Assembly: GCA_036273735.1 (NCBI GenBank)
Contig: DASUHA010000014.1
Coordinates: 1-64,000 of the forward strand
Length of the DNA stretch: 64,000 nucleotides
Source of the DNA: 13-2-20CM-66-19 sp036273735
GTDB taxonomy: Bacteria; Pseudomonadota; Gammaproteobacteria; Steroidobacterales; Steroidobacteraceae
Direction: 5' to 3'
Below, in pieces: positions 1-8,452 of this stretch. Made by a program: the position numbers and the translations under genes. Position 1 is the stretch's first letter. Each line of letters starts with the position of its first letter. Below the pieces are notes generated by a model that saw only the letters and a program-made list of their open reading frames with translations, did no database searches and was not told the origin of the DNA.

Positions 1-573
1 AGCGCTCAGCAGCGGTTCGCGACACTGCTGAATATCGGCAACGACTACAATCTGGATCCGAACGACAGGAACGGGCGCGGCGAGATCTGGCGCCGGGGAC
101 TGCAGGCGGCTGCCCAGCGTCCCCTCGGCTATGGTCCGCAGAGCTACATGATGGTCGACGTGAGCCTGGGCGGCAAGTTCAACGTTGCACACAACAGCTA
201 CCTTCAATCGCTCGTCGAGCTTGGAGTTTTGGGCCTCCTCCTGTTCGTACGGTTGTATTTTCTGTCGTTCCGCGGCTTGCAGCGCGCGCGCGCCGCTCTG
301 ATATCCAGCGGCGACATCACGCCGGAAAAGGCGGAGCAGGCGCTCTTTGCCCGAGCGCTGCAATTCGCGCTGGCCGGCAACATGGTCTGTGTGTTCTTCC
401 TGACCGAGATATACATGCAGCTGCTGTGGGTCACGTTCGGCGTATGCATGGCACTGCTCACTCTCGCTTCGCCGGGAACGGCGAAGCCCGCTGCGAACAA
501 GCGGTTCGGCATGAAATTGCGGCGATCCGTCGGCAAAGTCGGGACGCGGCGCCCCGGGGGAGACCAACAATGA
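1..573 (+). CDS. O-antigen ligase/polymerase family protein (3' part only)
   Basis: The reading frame is open from base 1, so the 5' part lies outside the window; 190 residues are visible. The segment has the hallmark of the Wzy/WaaL-type C-terminal half: a periplasmic stretch containing RGEIW, a PLGYGP motif and AHNSYLQSLVELG, followed by two hydrophobic membrane segments and a basic tail. Enzymes of this family polymerise undecaprenyl-linked repeat units or transfer finished glycan in the periplasmic leaflet. The stop overlaps the next start by 4 bases (ATGA), so the two genes are translationally coupled. A second family member lies at 61497-62852. Polymerase cannot be told from ligase by sequence. 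Confidence 0.8.
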   Translation, partial: SAQQRFATLLNIGNDYNLDPNDRNGRGEIWRRGLQAAAQRPLGYGPQSYMMVDVSLGGKFNVAHNSYLQSLVELGVLGLLLFVRLYFLSFRGLQRARAALISSGDITPEKAEQALFARALQFALAGNMVCVFFLTEIYMQLLWVTFGVCMALLTLASPGTAKPAANKRFGMKLRRSVGKVGTRRPGGDQQ

Positions 574-1238
574 AACTCAAGACCAATGTCAGGCTCGCAC
601 TTCAGCACTGGAGCATCCGGCAGGCCTTGAAGCCTTTGAAGCGCAGCGGCGCGATGACGCGGGAGGAAATGACGACATTTCGCCATGCCTTTTCCAACGA
701 GGGATTCTCGGCGGATGTCGATTACCTGCTCGCAGTTCTGGAAAAGCTGACGGCGGGACCGGTTCTCGAATGTGGCACGGGTGCGACCACGCTGATCGCC
801 GAATGCGCCGGCGCCAAGGGCGGATTTCGCACCCACAGCCTGGAGCAGGATCCGGAGTGGTCGGCGCACGTCCGCCGATTCCTCGACCGAACGAGCGCAG
901 TGCAGGTGATCGATGCCCGTCTCGAGGACCGCGGCGATCACTTCTGGTACGAGGCACCGACGGATCTGCCGCGGCACTTCTCACTCGTGATCTGCGACGG
1001 ACCTGCGATTTATGGCCATCCCGAGCCGCACCTGTCCGGATGGCGATACGGAGTGCTGCCCTGGCTCAGGAATACCGACCGAACGTACGATGTCCTTCTG
1101 CTGGATGACACCGACGAGCCGCGCGGGCAGCCCCTCCTCGCCCGCTGGCAGAAGGAATTCGGCATCTCGGCCGAAGTCGTCAACGCCGCGGACGACTCCT
1201 CCTACGCCATCGTGCGGCCCGCTCCGGCGGGCGCCTGA
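570..1238 (+). CDS. SAM-dependent methyltransferase-like protein
   Basis: A 222-residue protein. The start is the ATG that overlaps the preceding stop; an in-frame ATG much further upstream would run deep into the previous gene. Residues 65-74 (VLECGTGATT) match motif I of class I Rossmann methyltransferases, where SAM binds, and an acidic SLEQD follows at about the motif II position. VICDGPAIYG and DVLLLDDTDE in the second half resemble the later beta-strands of the fold. No signal peptide or membrane segment is seen. Position in the cluster suggests it methylates a sugar or a nucleotide-sugar, but the substrate is unknown. It overlaps the next, convergent gene by 37 bases at the 3' end. Confidence 0.65.
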   Translation: MKLKTNVRLALQHWSIRQALKPLKRSGAMTREEMTTFRHAFSNEGFSADVDYLLAVLEKLTAGPVLECGTGATTLIAECAGAKGGFRTHSLEQDPEWSAHVRRFLDRTSAVQVIDARLEDRGDHFWYEAPTDLPRHFSLVICDGPAIYGHPEPHLSGWRYGVLPWLRNTDRTYDVLLLDDTDEPRGQPLLARWQKEFGISAEVVNAADDSSYAIVRPAPAGA

Positions 1239-2017
1239 CCGGGGCGCACGGGCGCGGCGAGCCTGGCGACCGTCAGCCAGCAGACGTGCCTGAGGAAGGG
1301 CAGGGTCTTGAGCAGAGCCCGATCGATGGCCTCGAAGACCGGCAGGAGCTTCCTGGACAGGCGGGCCGTGCCGGGGATGATGCCGATCGCCGCGCAACAC
1401 ACGGTGGTGAGGCCGTAGTAGCGGATATCGGCGGAGCCGAAGTATTTCCGCATCAGAGCGAAGTCCCGGGAGCGCAGCGGATGCTCATCGGGCGTCCGCA
1501 TACTCGGAGTCAGCAGGCGAAACAGGGCTGCAACCGGGTGGAATGCCAGAGGCTCGAAGAGTACGACGAAACCGTCATCCTTCAGGCCCCGTGCCCAGGA
1601 GCGCAGCGCCCGCTCGGTATCGAGATGGTGCAGCACCCCGGAGCAGGAGATGGCATCGATGCTTCCATCAGGATACTCCAGCGCCTCCGCATCCATCACG
1701 CGTGCGGATGCGTATTCGGCCAGCCCGTACTTCTCGATGGCGGAGCGAAGCTTCTCGATCGAGACGGGAGAGATGTCTATCCCCTCGACACGGACTCCGT
1801 CGCGCGCCAGCGGAATCACCCCGCCGTCGCTGCTGCCGACGACGACGACGTGGCGGCCGGCCAGGCCGCTCAGCAGCTCTTCATAGTCCGCGAGCGCCGC
1901 GGCATTGATGAAGTAGAAGCGGTCGCGGAATTCCTCCTCGCCCTGGTTTGCCCTGAGCATCCGCTCATCCTGAAACCGGGCTTCCGAGCGCAGGCGAGTG
2001 TCGGTCGAGTCAGCCAT
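1202..2017 (-). CDS. Class I SAM-dependent methyltransferase
   Basis: A 271-residue protein. The start chosen is the ATG giving MADSTDTRL, because longer in-frame starts would overlap the upstream gene ending at 2056. Motif I is at about residues 57-66 (VVVVGSSDGG), an acidic loop VEGIDIS follows, and ISCSGVLHHL at about 123-132 is the typical post-motif of methyltransferase domain 11. The C-terminal quarter is hydrophobic and basic, possibly membrane-associated. It is the last gene of a leftward run (6356 to 1202) of polysaccharide genes, so a sugar O-methyltransferase role is inferred. Confidence 0.75.
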   Translation of the reverse strand: MADSTDTRLRSEARFQDERMLRANQGEEEFRDRFYFINAAALADYEELLSGLAGRHVVVVGSSDGGVIPLARDGVRVEGIDISPVSIEKLRSAIEKYGLAEYASARVMDAEALEYPDGSIDAISCSGVLHHLDTERALRSWARGLKDDGFVVLFEPLAFHPVAALFRLLTPSMRTPDEHPLRSRDFALMRKYFGSADIRYYGLTTVCCAAIGIIPGTARLSRKLLPVFEAIDRALLKTLPFLRHVCWLTVARLAAPVRPGQAPAGAGRTMA

Positions 2018-2055
2018 GTTGAGTTGCCATGTCGGGCGGGATTCCGGCTCGGGGA

Positions 2056-2832
2056 CTAATCGAGCGACCATTCGACCTTGTGGGGCAGGAAGCCGAACTT
2101 TTTCTTGAATCTTCGCAGCGTCGTGCTCGCGCCGAAATACTTGTCGTACATGCAGTACTTCGCCTGCGGATGATGGGCAATGGCATAGCCGACGGTCTCC
2201 GTCAATAGCAGGGGAACGATTCCGTCCGCCTGATAGGCGTCGTGCCCGAATATGTCGTTCAGCGAGAAGAGCTCTCCGGCCACGAAGCACGAGCAGTAGG
2301 CTCGCAGCTCGTCGTCTTTCTTGACGCCCAGGTGAATGTAGTCGTGGAAGGAGGTCCGGGACGGAGGATCGGAGATCTCCGGCAGCTCACCGGTCAGGAG
2401 GTCTGCCGGCATCGGACCCTGCCGGGCAGGCGCCGAGCGGATGATGGCCTCGATCTGTGACCGGTAGTGGTTGAAATCGATGCGTGAAACCGTGTAGCCC
2501 AGGCGCAGGGCCTTCTTGATGTTCCGGCGGGCGGAGGCCTCGATCAGGCCGAGATAGTCTTCGCGCTTCTGTGGCAGCGCGAAGAGCGCCACTCCGTACT
2601 GCAGGTTTCGGATCAGCGGAAATCGCCGATGCCGCCGCCTGGCGTCGCGGTAGAACGAGTGCACCACCTTCTCGTAGAAGGGATCGTTGTCCGCGGTGCG
2701 CGCCGCCATCAGCGAGATCGTGACCTTTGGCAGTTTGCTGACCTCCCTGAGGTCTCGGAAGGAATCCGCGAAACCGCTCACGCGTGGCTCCCGCGCTGCA
2801 TTGGGCAAATGAGGTCTACGGCCATGAGTCAA
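2056..2832 (-). CDS. GNAT/FemAB-like acyltransferase
   Basis: A 258-residue protein starting with TTG whose first bases overlap the upstream stop (TTGA), which supports translational coupling. The middle and C-terminal parts (ELRAYCSCFVAGELFSLND, then LLTETVGYAIAH and a final RRFKKKFGFLPHKVEW) follow the layout of GNAT-fold N-acyltransferases of the FemAB/BioF2-like type seen in exopolysaccharide clusters. The final lysine-phenylalanine-glycine-phenylalanine pattern is typical of the last GNAT strand. It probably acylates an amino sugar or amino acid substituent. There is no signal peptide. The family assignment is by pattern only. Confidence 0.55.
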   Translation of the reverse strand: MTHGRRPHLPNAAREPRVSGFADSFRDLREVSKLPKVTISLMAARTADNDPFYEKVVHSFYRDARRRHRRFPLIRNLQYGVALFALPQKREDYLGLIEASARRNIKKALRLGYTVSRIDFNHYRSQIEAIIRSAPARQGPMPADLLTGELPEISDPPSRTSFHDYIHLGVKKDDELRAYCSCFVAGELFSLNDIFGHDAYQADGIVPLLLTETVGYAIAHHPQAKYCMYDKYFGASTTLRRFKKKFGFLPHKVEWSLD

Positions 2833-4031
2833 CCGAGTGTATGCGCATTGGCGGCCGGTACTGCACCGAGCCCCAGGACGTCCTGGTATTGACGGACGAT
2901 TTCGCGATAGTCATATCGCGATTGAATGTAATGTTTTGCCCGCAGCCCAAATTGTACACGCTTTTCCCGTTGCTCCACCGCATCGAGGAGCGCCGATTCG
3001 AGGCCCGGTCCATCGCCGCTGCGAGTGAGCCAGCCGCGATCATCGAGGAGCTCCGGGATCCCGCCGACGGCCGTACAGATGGCCGGCAGTCCCATGCACA
3101 TCGCTTCCACCAGGGCGCGCGGGGTGCCCTCGGATCTCGAGTTCATGACGAAAGCGTCCGCGGCGGCGAGATAGGGGCGCGTGTCCGATTGCTGGCCGGC
3201 GAGGACCACCCGATCTTTCAGCGGATGTCCGTCGAGCAGTCCGCGGCAGATCGACATTTCCGAGCCATCGCCCACGACTACGAGTCTCGCGGGCCCGGCG
3301 AACCGGGGCGAGGTTTGGAGGAATGCCCGTATGAGTCCCGGCACGTCCTTGACGGGCTCCACGCGCCCGACGAAGACGAAGACAAATTCCGGGCCGATGC
3401 CGAGCGCCGCCCGGCGCTCATCGCGATCACTTCTCTGCCAGCGTTGCGTGTCGACGCCATTCGGGATGACGGCGACCCGCTCCGGAGGAATTCCGATATC
3501 CGCCCGCAGGTATTCCCTGAGTCCCGGATGAATGACCGTAATCCGATGCGCCAGGCGCCAATTCAGGCGTAGGCGCAACCTGCCTGCGGCGCTGTCGCGC
3601 AACTGGGCATCCGAGTGCTCCGTCACGACGATGCGCGGCACACCGGCGAGGCGCGCCGGCAGCCCCAGCTTGTTCAGCGCCAGAAAATGCTGCAGGTGAA
3701 TGGCATCGAGCTCGAGCTCGCGCAGACGATCTGCGAGCCGGAGGCTGAGGCCATTTCGTCCCAGAGCGTTGCGGACGGGGAGGCCCAGGTCGACCACGGG
3801 TATTTCGTAGCGGGCGCATTGCTCGCGCAAAGGGCCATCCATTCCATCCAGCGCGGTGCACAGCACCTGCGCGCCGGCCCGTGCGAGCTGCTGCGCCAGC
3901 TCGAGTCCCACGACCTCGGAGCCGCCCACTCGGAACGAGAAGAGCACCTCGAGCACCCTGTGCCGCCGGGGCGAGGGCAACATGGCGCTTTCCGCCGACG
4001 GAGAATGCGAATCTTTGACGGCCGCAGTCAT
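2829..4031 (-). CDS. Family 4 glycosyltransferase
   Basis: A 400-residue GT-B enzyme. The N-terminal domain opens with RVLEVLFSFRVGGSEVVGLELAQ, the GG-containing acceptor-side loop common in GT4. The C-terminal donor domain has VIPNGVDTQRW, FVFVGRVEPVKD and, near residues 305-330, the NSRSEGTPRALVEAM stretch corresponding to the E-x7-E nucleotide-sugar motif. The ATG start overlaps the stop of the upstream deacetylase (ATGA). It should transfer a sugar from a nucleotide donor to the lipid-linked repeat unit on the cytoplasmic face; the sugar is not predictable. The open frame extends far upstream of this ATG, but that part is out-of-frame overlap with the deacetylase gene. Confidence 0.85.
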   Translation of the reverse strand: MTAAVKDSHSPSAESAMLPSPRRHRVLEVLFSFRVGGSEVVGLELAQQLARAGAQVLCTALDGMDGPLREQCARYEIPVVDLGLPVRNALGRNGLSLRLADRLRELELDAIHLQHFLALNKLGLPARLAGVPRIVVTEHSDAQLRDSAAGRLRLRLNWRLAHRITVIHPGLREYLRADIGIPPERVAVIPNGVDTQRWQRSDRDERRAALGIGPEFVFVFVGRVEPVKDVPGLIRAFLQTSPRFAGPARLVVVGDGSEMSICRGLLDGHPLKDRVVLAGQQSDTRPYLAAADAFVMNSRSEGTPRALVEAMCMGLPAICTAVGGIPELLDDRGWLTRSGDGPGLESALLDAVEQREKRVQFGLRAKHYIQSRYDYREIVRQYQDVLGLGAVPAANAHTLG

Positions 4032-5101
4032 GCCTGCTCTGCGGTCACGATGCGGCGGCGCAGGATCCGGGGGGAAACCAACATTGCCCTGGCGCCTCGG
4101 GCAAGCTCGCGAACGCCCGCGATCTCGGCTTCGAAGGCGATGTCGGAGACGTGGTCGCTGTCGAGATAGCGCTTCAGCAGCATCGCGTTGGAACCCGGAC
4201 CGTTGAGGCCCGGATCGCAAGTCGTTGCGGAAACGATCCCGAGCCGGCGCAGCCACTCGGGTTGCTGTGCCGTGTATTCCCCGCTCGGGAAGCAGAAATG
4301 ACGTTTCTCCTTGCCGAGAACGGTGCGCAGCGCCGCCCGATTGCGCTCGACCTCGCTCGCCGTGGACTCGAAGTCCCGGTCCGGCAACCGGTGGGAATGG
4401 GTATGCAGCTCGATGTCGAATCCACGGGCATCGAGCTCGAGCAGCTCCTTGCCGGTCATCAGGCGGAAGCGCTCGTCTCGCAGCACCTCGGCGAGGTCCA
4501 TCCCGAGTGCCGCGGCGATGGGCCTCAGGCGCTGCTGACGGTCGGCGAGCGCCGGGAACGCCTTCTCTGCGGCGGTGATGAGCGTCACCGCAAGAGCGTC
4601 CGGGTCCTTGCGCAGGTCGTAAGCTCCATCCAACAGCGGATGGAGTCCTTCGAGCTTCAGCTCCGTGCGGGCGGAGCGGCATATCATGTAGTGGAGCGCC
4701 ACGTTGAAGACCTCGGTCCCGGCATCGAGGTGCTCCGTGGTGACGTAGATGCAGGCCGGAAATCCGTATTTCTCCAGAACGGGGGCGCCTATCGTGAGGT
4801 TCGAGGTCCAGCCGTCATCGAGCGTGATCACTGTCTCGCCATGGCGGATCTCACGGGCTGCCAGTCTTCGTACCGCCTCATCGAGCGGGATGACCGGAAT
4901 TCCGCGCCGCTGCAACACCTGCATGCGCCGCTCGAACGTCCCGGACCGCATGAACATGTGGGGCGTGACTTCGTGCTCGTCGCCGGTGGAGAACCCGTGA
5001 TAGCAGAGGATACGAAGCCGTCGGCGGGTGAGGAACTGAGCTACCCTGAATCCGCCGGCCGCCCGCAGAGCATACAACGCGATGTCTCGCAGGGAGGCCA
5101 T
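4028..5101 (-). CDS. Polysaccharide deacetylase (CE4/NodB-like)
   Basis: A 357-residue protein. The start is an ATG 4 bases after the upstream gene's stop. The NodB motifs are present: ILCYHGF near residue 30, TLDDGW as the metal-binding aspartate motif, and ELHTHSHRLP as the HxxxH metal motif; CFPSGEY is the later motif. This family removes N-acetyl groups from GlcNAc-type residues using a divalent metal. Without a clear signal peptide it may act in the cytoplasm or at the membrane. It resembles deacetylases in exosortase-linked EPS clusters. A second deacetylase lies at 13443-14279. Confidence 0.85.
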   Translation of the reverse strand: MASLRDIALYALRAAGGFRVAQFLTRRRLRILCYHGFSTGDEHEVTPHMFMRSGTFERRMQVLQRRGIPVIPLDEAVRRLAAREIRHGETVITLDDGWTSNLTIGAPVLEKYGFPACIYVTTEHLDAGTEVFNVALHYMICRSARTELKLEGLHPLLDGAYDLRKDPDALAVTLITAAEKAFPALADRQQRLRPIAAALGMDLAEVLRDERFRLMTGKELLELDARGFDIELHTHSHRLPDRDFESTASEVERNRAALRTVLGKEKRHFCFPSGEYTAQQPEWLRRLGIVSATTCDPGLNGPGSNAMLLKRYLDSDHVSDIAFEAEIAGVRELARGARAMLVSPRILRRRIVTAEQA

Positions 5102-5105
5102 GGGC

Positions 5106-6356
5106 TCAGTGCGCCGGAGCAACCTGGCGGGCCGCTTCTTCCAGCGTCTCGTTGAAGCGCGCGCCGATCTCGCGATACGAGTAGCGGCTCTCCACGAGAC
5201 TACGCGCCGCCCGGCCAAGCTCGTTGCGTCTGGGATCGTCCCCGAGAAGAGACTCGATCTCCCGGATGAACTCCGCCGGCGTCGAGGCAAGAACGATGTC
5301 CTTGCCGTCGGTCACTTCGATTCCTTCGCAGGCGATCGGGTGCGCCACCACGCATTTCTTCATCGCAAACGCATCGAGGATCTTCAGCTTGGTGCCGCCG
5401 CCGTCGCGGATCGGACAGACGTAGACGGCCGCAGAGTCGATCAGTGGACGCACGTCGGGAAGGTAGCCGTGCACCGTCACATCCGGCAGCGCGCGGGCCA
5501 TCTGCACGAGAGACTCCGGCGGGTTGCTGCCGCCGATGTCGAGTGTCACTGCGGGAACCCGTGCCTTGAGGCAAGGCCAGATCTCCCGCAGGAAGTACAC
5601 CATGGCCTGAACGTTGGGGTACCAGTTCATGGTTCCCACGAAAACCAGGGAGCCCGGCCGCACCGGCCGGTCCGCGGAAGCAAAATACTCGCAGTCGACG
5701 CCATTCGGAACGACGACGGTGTTTGCCTCGGGGACGATCTCGTGAAGTCTCTCGCGATCGAGGTCCGAGCAGGTGATGTGCGCGGCGAACTGTCCCGCGA
5801 CGCTGCGCTCGAAGTCCTCTAGGCGCCGGCCTTCCTCGCGGAAATACCTGCGGGCGAGAAAGTTGCCCGCGTTGTCCGCCCGGCGCAGCATCATGTGCGA
5901 TTCGATATTGTGATGGGTCAGCGTCGCCGGCAGGGAGGCCGAGAGATGGCGGTAAGGCGCGAGGCCGATGGTGTCACAATGGATGAGGTCATGGTGGCGG
6001 TCGGCGAGGATCCGCTGAATGGCCGCCCGCGCCGGTGCACTGATGAGCCATGAGGCCGTGTAGGTCGAGCCGGTGAGCAGCGCCCGCAGCGCGGTGGCGG
6101 GCTTTCCCCAGCGAGACTTCAGGTGATCGATCGGAAGAAAAGTCACCGAGCTGCAATGCTCACCGAGCGCGCGTCGGCAGATCTCGAGTCCCTCGCGGAT
6201 GCTCGGGAACGTCGTGGTCAGCCACGGCTCCTGGATGAATGCGACCAGGTCGATCTGCTGCCGGCGCGAAAGCTCGCGCAGCAGGTTATAGGAGCGCAGG
6301 AGGAAGCCGGCGCGCGGTGGATACGGAATCGCGTGGGCCAGCCACAGGACTTTCAT
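5106..6356 (-). CDS. Glycosyltransferase, exosortase/PEP-CTERM-associated type
   Basis: A 416-residue GT-B glycosyltransferase. The N-terminus MKVLWLAHAIPYPPRAGFLLRSY and the overall layout match the sugar transferases that accompany exosortase A polysaccharide loci (TIGR03087-like, named from memory). The donor domain shows VVPNGVDCEYF, LVFVGTMNWYPN and PIRDGGGTKLKILDAFAM. It is the first gene of the leftward run ending at 1202, with short spacings or overlaps throughout, so one operon is likely. Sugar specificity is unknown. Confidence 0.85.
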   Translation of the reverse strand: MKVLWLAHAIPYPPRAGFLLRSYNLLRELSRRQQIDLVAFIQEPWLTTTFPSIREGLEICRRALGEHCSSVTFLPIDHLKSRWGKPATALRALLTGSTYTASWLISAPARAAIQRILADRHHDLIHCDTIGLAPYRHLSASLPATLTHHNIESHMMLRRADNAGNFLARRYFREEGRRLEDFERSVAGQFAAHITCSDLDRERLHEIVPEANTVVVPNGVDCEYFASADRPVRPGSLVFVGTMNWYPNVQAMVYFLREIWPCLKARVPAVTLDIGGSNPPESLVQMARALPDVTVHGYLPDVRPLIDSAAVYVCPIRDGGGTKLKILDAFAMKKCVVAHPIACEGIEVTDGKDIVLASTPAEFIREIESLLGDDPRRNELGRAARSLVESRYSYREIGARFNETLEEAARQVAPAH

Positions 6357-6394
6357 GAGGGGTCAGATATAGCTTTCCCCCAAGCATAACAAAT

Positions 6395-6437
6395 GGGCCG
6401 CCAGGGTACCGCCCCAAAGGCGGTACCCGTGCGGCCC
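6395..6437 (-). terminator. Strong hairpin downstream of the secreted-protein gene
   Basis: Two nested perfect arms are seen: 7 bp (6395-6401 with 6431-6437) and 10 bp (6404-6413 with 6419-6428) around a 5-base loop. On the minus strand it lies about 90 bases after the stop of the gene at 6523-8100 and is followed by ATTTGTTATG, a weak U-rich tract. This fits a factor-independent terminator for that gene, which would insulate it from the operon starting at 6356. The T-run is imperfect, so it could instead be an mRNA 3' stabiliser. Confidence 0.5.
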
Positions 6438-6522
6438 GTCACTCATCGCCGCTCCGGCCCTCGGGCCGGAACCGGTGCCGGCAGCCTCACCACTTGCCGG
6501 GAGGCGCCGGCGAGCCGGCGAA

Positions 6523-8100
6523 TCAGTTCTTCACGGTGCACCCGATGCGCTGCTTGGCAACGACCATGTCGTCGAGCAGGAGCGAGGACTTGGTGCTCGC
6601 GTCGTTGTAGTTCTGCGGCCAGAGATAGTTGATCTTGAGGGCGGTGGTGCTGCGCCACTGCTGGTCGAGCAGCGCCAGGACCGGATTGGCGGGGCGGTAC
6701 GCGGTGCATTCCGATCCATCCGCATCGCTCGGGCAGAACTTGTCCCTCACCCAATAGCCGTAAGGTCCCGTATCGTCGAACCGGCGGATCAGGCTGTCGT
6801 TCTGCCAAACCTCGAGAACCGCGCCCGCGGCCGTCGCCGGGTTCGGGTTGAGCTTGAGATGGACCTCATAACAGACCCAGCTGTTGCTCTGCGTGCGGAA
6901 TTCCGCATCGTGCAGCAGGGAGTTGCCGTAGTAGTCGCCGGGTGCGCCGGTCGGACTCGCCTTCCACGAATGCATTCCCATCCAATACGCGTAGAAGTCC
7001 ATGGGCGTGCCGGTGAAGTCCGGATTCGGCTCGAGACCGATGGAATAGCGATCGCTGCCCGAGGGCTTCGTGCCGGCGTGCGGGCTCGGATACGACAGCG
7101 GCGGATTGTAGCCGCCGAACCAGAGTCCGGAGTGGTGCCAGGGACCGCTGCCGACGTACTTCGCATAGTAGCGGATCCACAGCTCGTCGTATCCGGTGCC
7201 GAAGCTCTTGTAGAAGTCCGTTGCGGTATTGCTGCCACCGGCCGTGAGCACCACCGCGTGCTGGCCCGAGCTGCTTGCAGGGTGGTCCGTCGACAGCGTC
7301 ATCCCTGCTGCATTGGTGTAGCTGCTATAGCGCGAGGTAAAGGCCGAGATACTGCCTTCCTCGAAGTTTTCCGACCACACTACTGACGGGTCGGATGCCA
7401 TGCCGACATCGCCGGGATATTTCTCCGCTAGCGTCGTCGCGGTGGAGGAGCCACTGCCGACGGCGATGGAGAACGCGGGCAACGCCGCGCTGGCCGTTCC
7501 GTCGCTCACCGAGATGACGATATTGGAATTGACGCCCACGTTGGCCGTGGTCGGAGTCCCCGAGAGCGTGCCGGTCGAGATACTGAAGGAGGCCCAGGAG
7601 GGCTTGTTCTTTACGCTGAAGGACTTCGAATAGCCGCTGGGGACGCTCGCCGTCGGTGTGAAGGCGTAGGCCCTGGCGACGGTGGCGGAGGTGGGCGGCG
7701 TGCCGGAAATGGTGGGCGTACCGCTGCTCGACTTGGAGACCGTGATCGAGAATGGAGGGAGCGACGCCGTTGCCACGCTGTCGCTCACTGAGATGATGAC
7801 GTTGGAGTAAACGCCCGTGCGGCTGGGGGTGCCCGTCAACCCGCCGTTGGTGTAGTTGAAGGTCGCCCAGCCGGGTTTGTTGTATACGCGGAAGCGCAGC
7901 TTGTAGCCGCTCGGGCCAGTCGTGTTCGGAGTGAAGCTGTACTGTCGGCCGACGACGGCCGAGGTGGGCGCCGTGCCGGATATGCTCGGTGTGAGCGAAG
8001 CCGCGTTGGCAACGGTGCCTGCGAACAGCGCTGCGGCCATACAGCCTAACACTGCCAGCCGCCGCACGGTTGACTGGCGCTTGAAGTTTAAATCCTGCAT
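6523..8100 (-). CDS. Secreted protein: two Ig-like repeats plus jelly-roll-like C-terminal domain
   Basis: A 525-residue protein. The ATG is preceded by a good Shine-Dalgarno (GGGGAGG, 9 bases away). Residues 1-26 form a signal peptide ending ANA-A. Two repeats of about 90 residues follow (SISGTAPTSAVVGRQYSFTP and TISGTPPTSATVARAYAFTP), each ending in SVSDxxAxAxLPxFSI, typical of bacterial putative-Ig (cadherin-like) modules. The last roughly 300 residues are a beta-rich domain (FRYYAKY-like strand, SGLWFGGYNPP, VCYEVHLKLN, LLLDDMVVAKQ) resembling jelly-roll polysaccharide-binding or lyase folds; no catalytic set is certain. The C-terminal domain is nearly repeated in the upstream gene (8453-9844). 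A class I c-di-GMP riboswitch lies in its leader, so expression is probably c-di-GMP-controlled. A matrix protein or EPS-modifying enzyme is inferred. Confidence 0.8.
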   Translation of the reverse strand: MQDLNFKRQSTVRRLAVLGCMAAALFAGTVANAASLTPSISGTAPTSAVVGRQYSFTPNTTGPSGYKLRFRVYNKPGWATFNYTNGGLTGTPSRTGVYSNVIISVSDSVATASLPPFSITVSKSSSGTPTISGTPPTSATVARAYAFTPTASVPSGYSKSFSVKNKPSWASFSISTGTLSGTPTTANVGVNSNIVISVSDGTASAALPAFSIAVGSGSSTATTLAEKYPGDVGMASDPSVVWSENFEEGSISAFTSRYSSYTNAAGMTLSTDHPASSSGQHAVVLTAGGSNTATDFYKSFGTGYDELWIRYYAKYVGSGPWHHSGLWFGGYNPPLSYPSPHAGTKPSGSDRYSIGLEPNPDFTGTPMDFYAYWMGMHSWKASPTGAPGDYYGNSLLHDAEFRTQSNSWVCYEVHLKLNPNPATAAGAVLEVWQNDSLIRRFDDTGPYGYWVRDKFCPSDADGSECTAYRPANPVLALLDQQWRSTTALKINYLWPQNYNDASTKSSLLLDDMVVAKQRIGCTVKN

Positions 8101-8217
8101 TACGCTCGACCTCCCCGACAATGATGTTGAATGCTGTCAAGGGCGGCGCAGCGCGACGGATGTCCGCACGTTTTCCGGCGGACCTCAGGTCGGATGACGG
8201 CTGCCGCGTTCCCTGCA

Positions 8218-8312
8218 GGCGCCGGCAACCCCGCTGTCTCGCGCACCGCCGTGCGGCACGCTGAGATCGGTAGCTTTGCGTCCCCGCCTCGCGGCGGGTT
8301 TGCCCTTTTGAC
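8218..8312 (-). ncRNA. Class I cyclic-di-GMP riboswitch (GEMM-I)
   Basis: On the minus strand the conserved GEMM-I core is readable: GGGCAAACC (8305-8297), a 6-bp stem CCCGCC/GGCGGG capped by a GCGA (GNRA) tetraloop (8298-8283), then GGGACGCAAAGC (8284-8273), a variable GC-rich second arm, and CAGCGGGGTTGCCGG closing the aptamer (about 8236-8222). Order, spacing and the GNRA loop match the family consensus. It lies about 120 bases upstream of the ATG at 8100. The leader between contains a GTCCGC/GCGGAC hairpin (8162-8183) that could belong to the expression platform. ON or OFF behaviour cannot be told from sequence. Confidence 0.88.
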
Positions 8313-8452
8313 TTAAGTTAGAACGATGTTCGCCCTCGCGCAATGTCTCGGCGAGCAGACGTGCGCAGCTGGAGACAGGGGATGAATGCACAGCGTATGC
8401 ATTTGGCGACGCCTCGGCAGCCTCGGCTCCTCGGCTCGCCGCTTCGCGCGAA

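Noticed and set aside
204..977. Leftward open frame opposite the first two genes
   Set aside because: It spans the coupled junction of two supported genes and shows no protein-like pattern.
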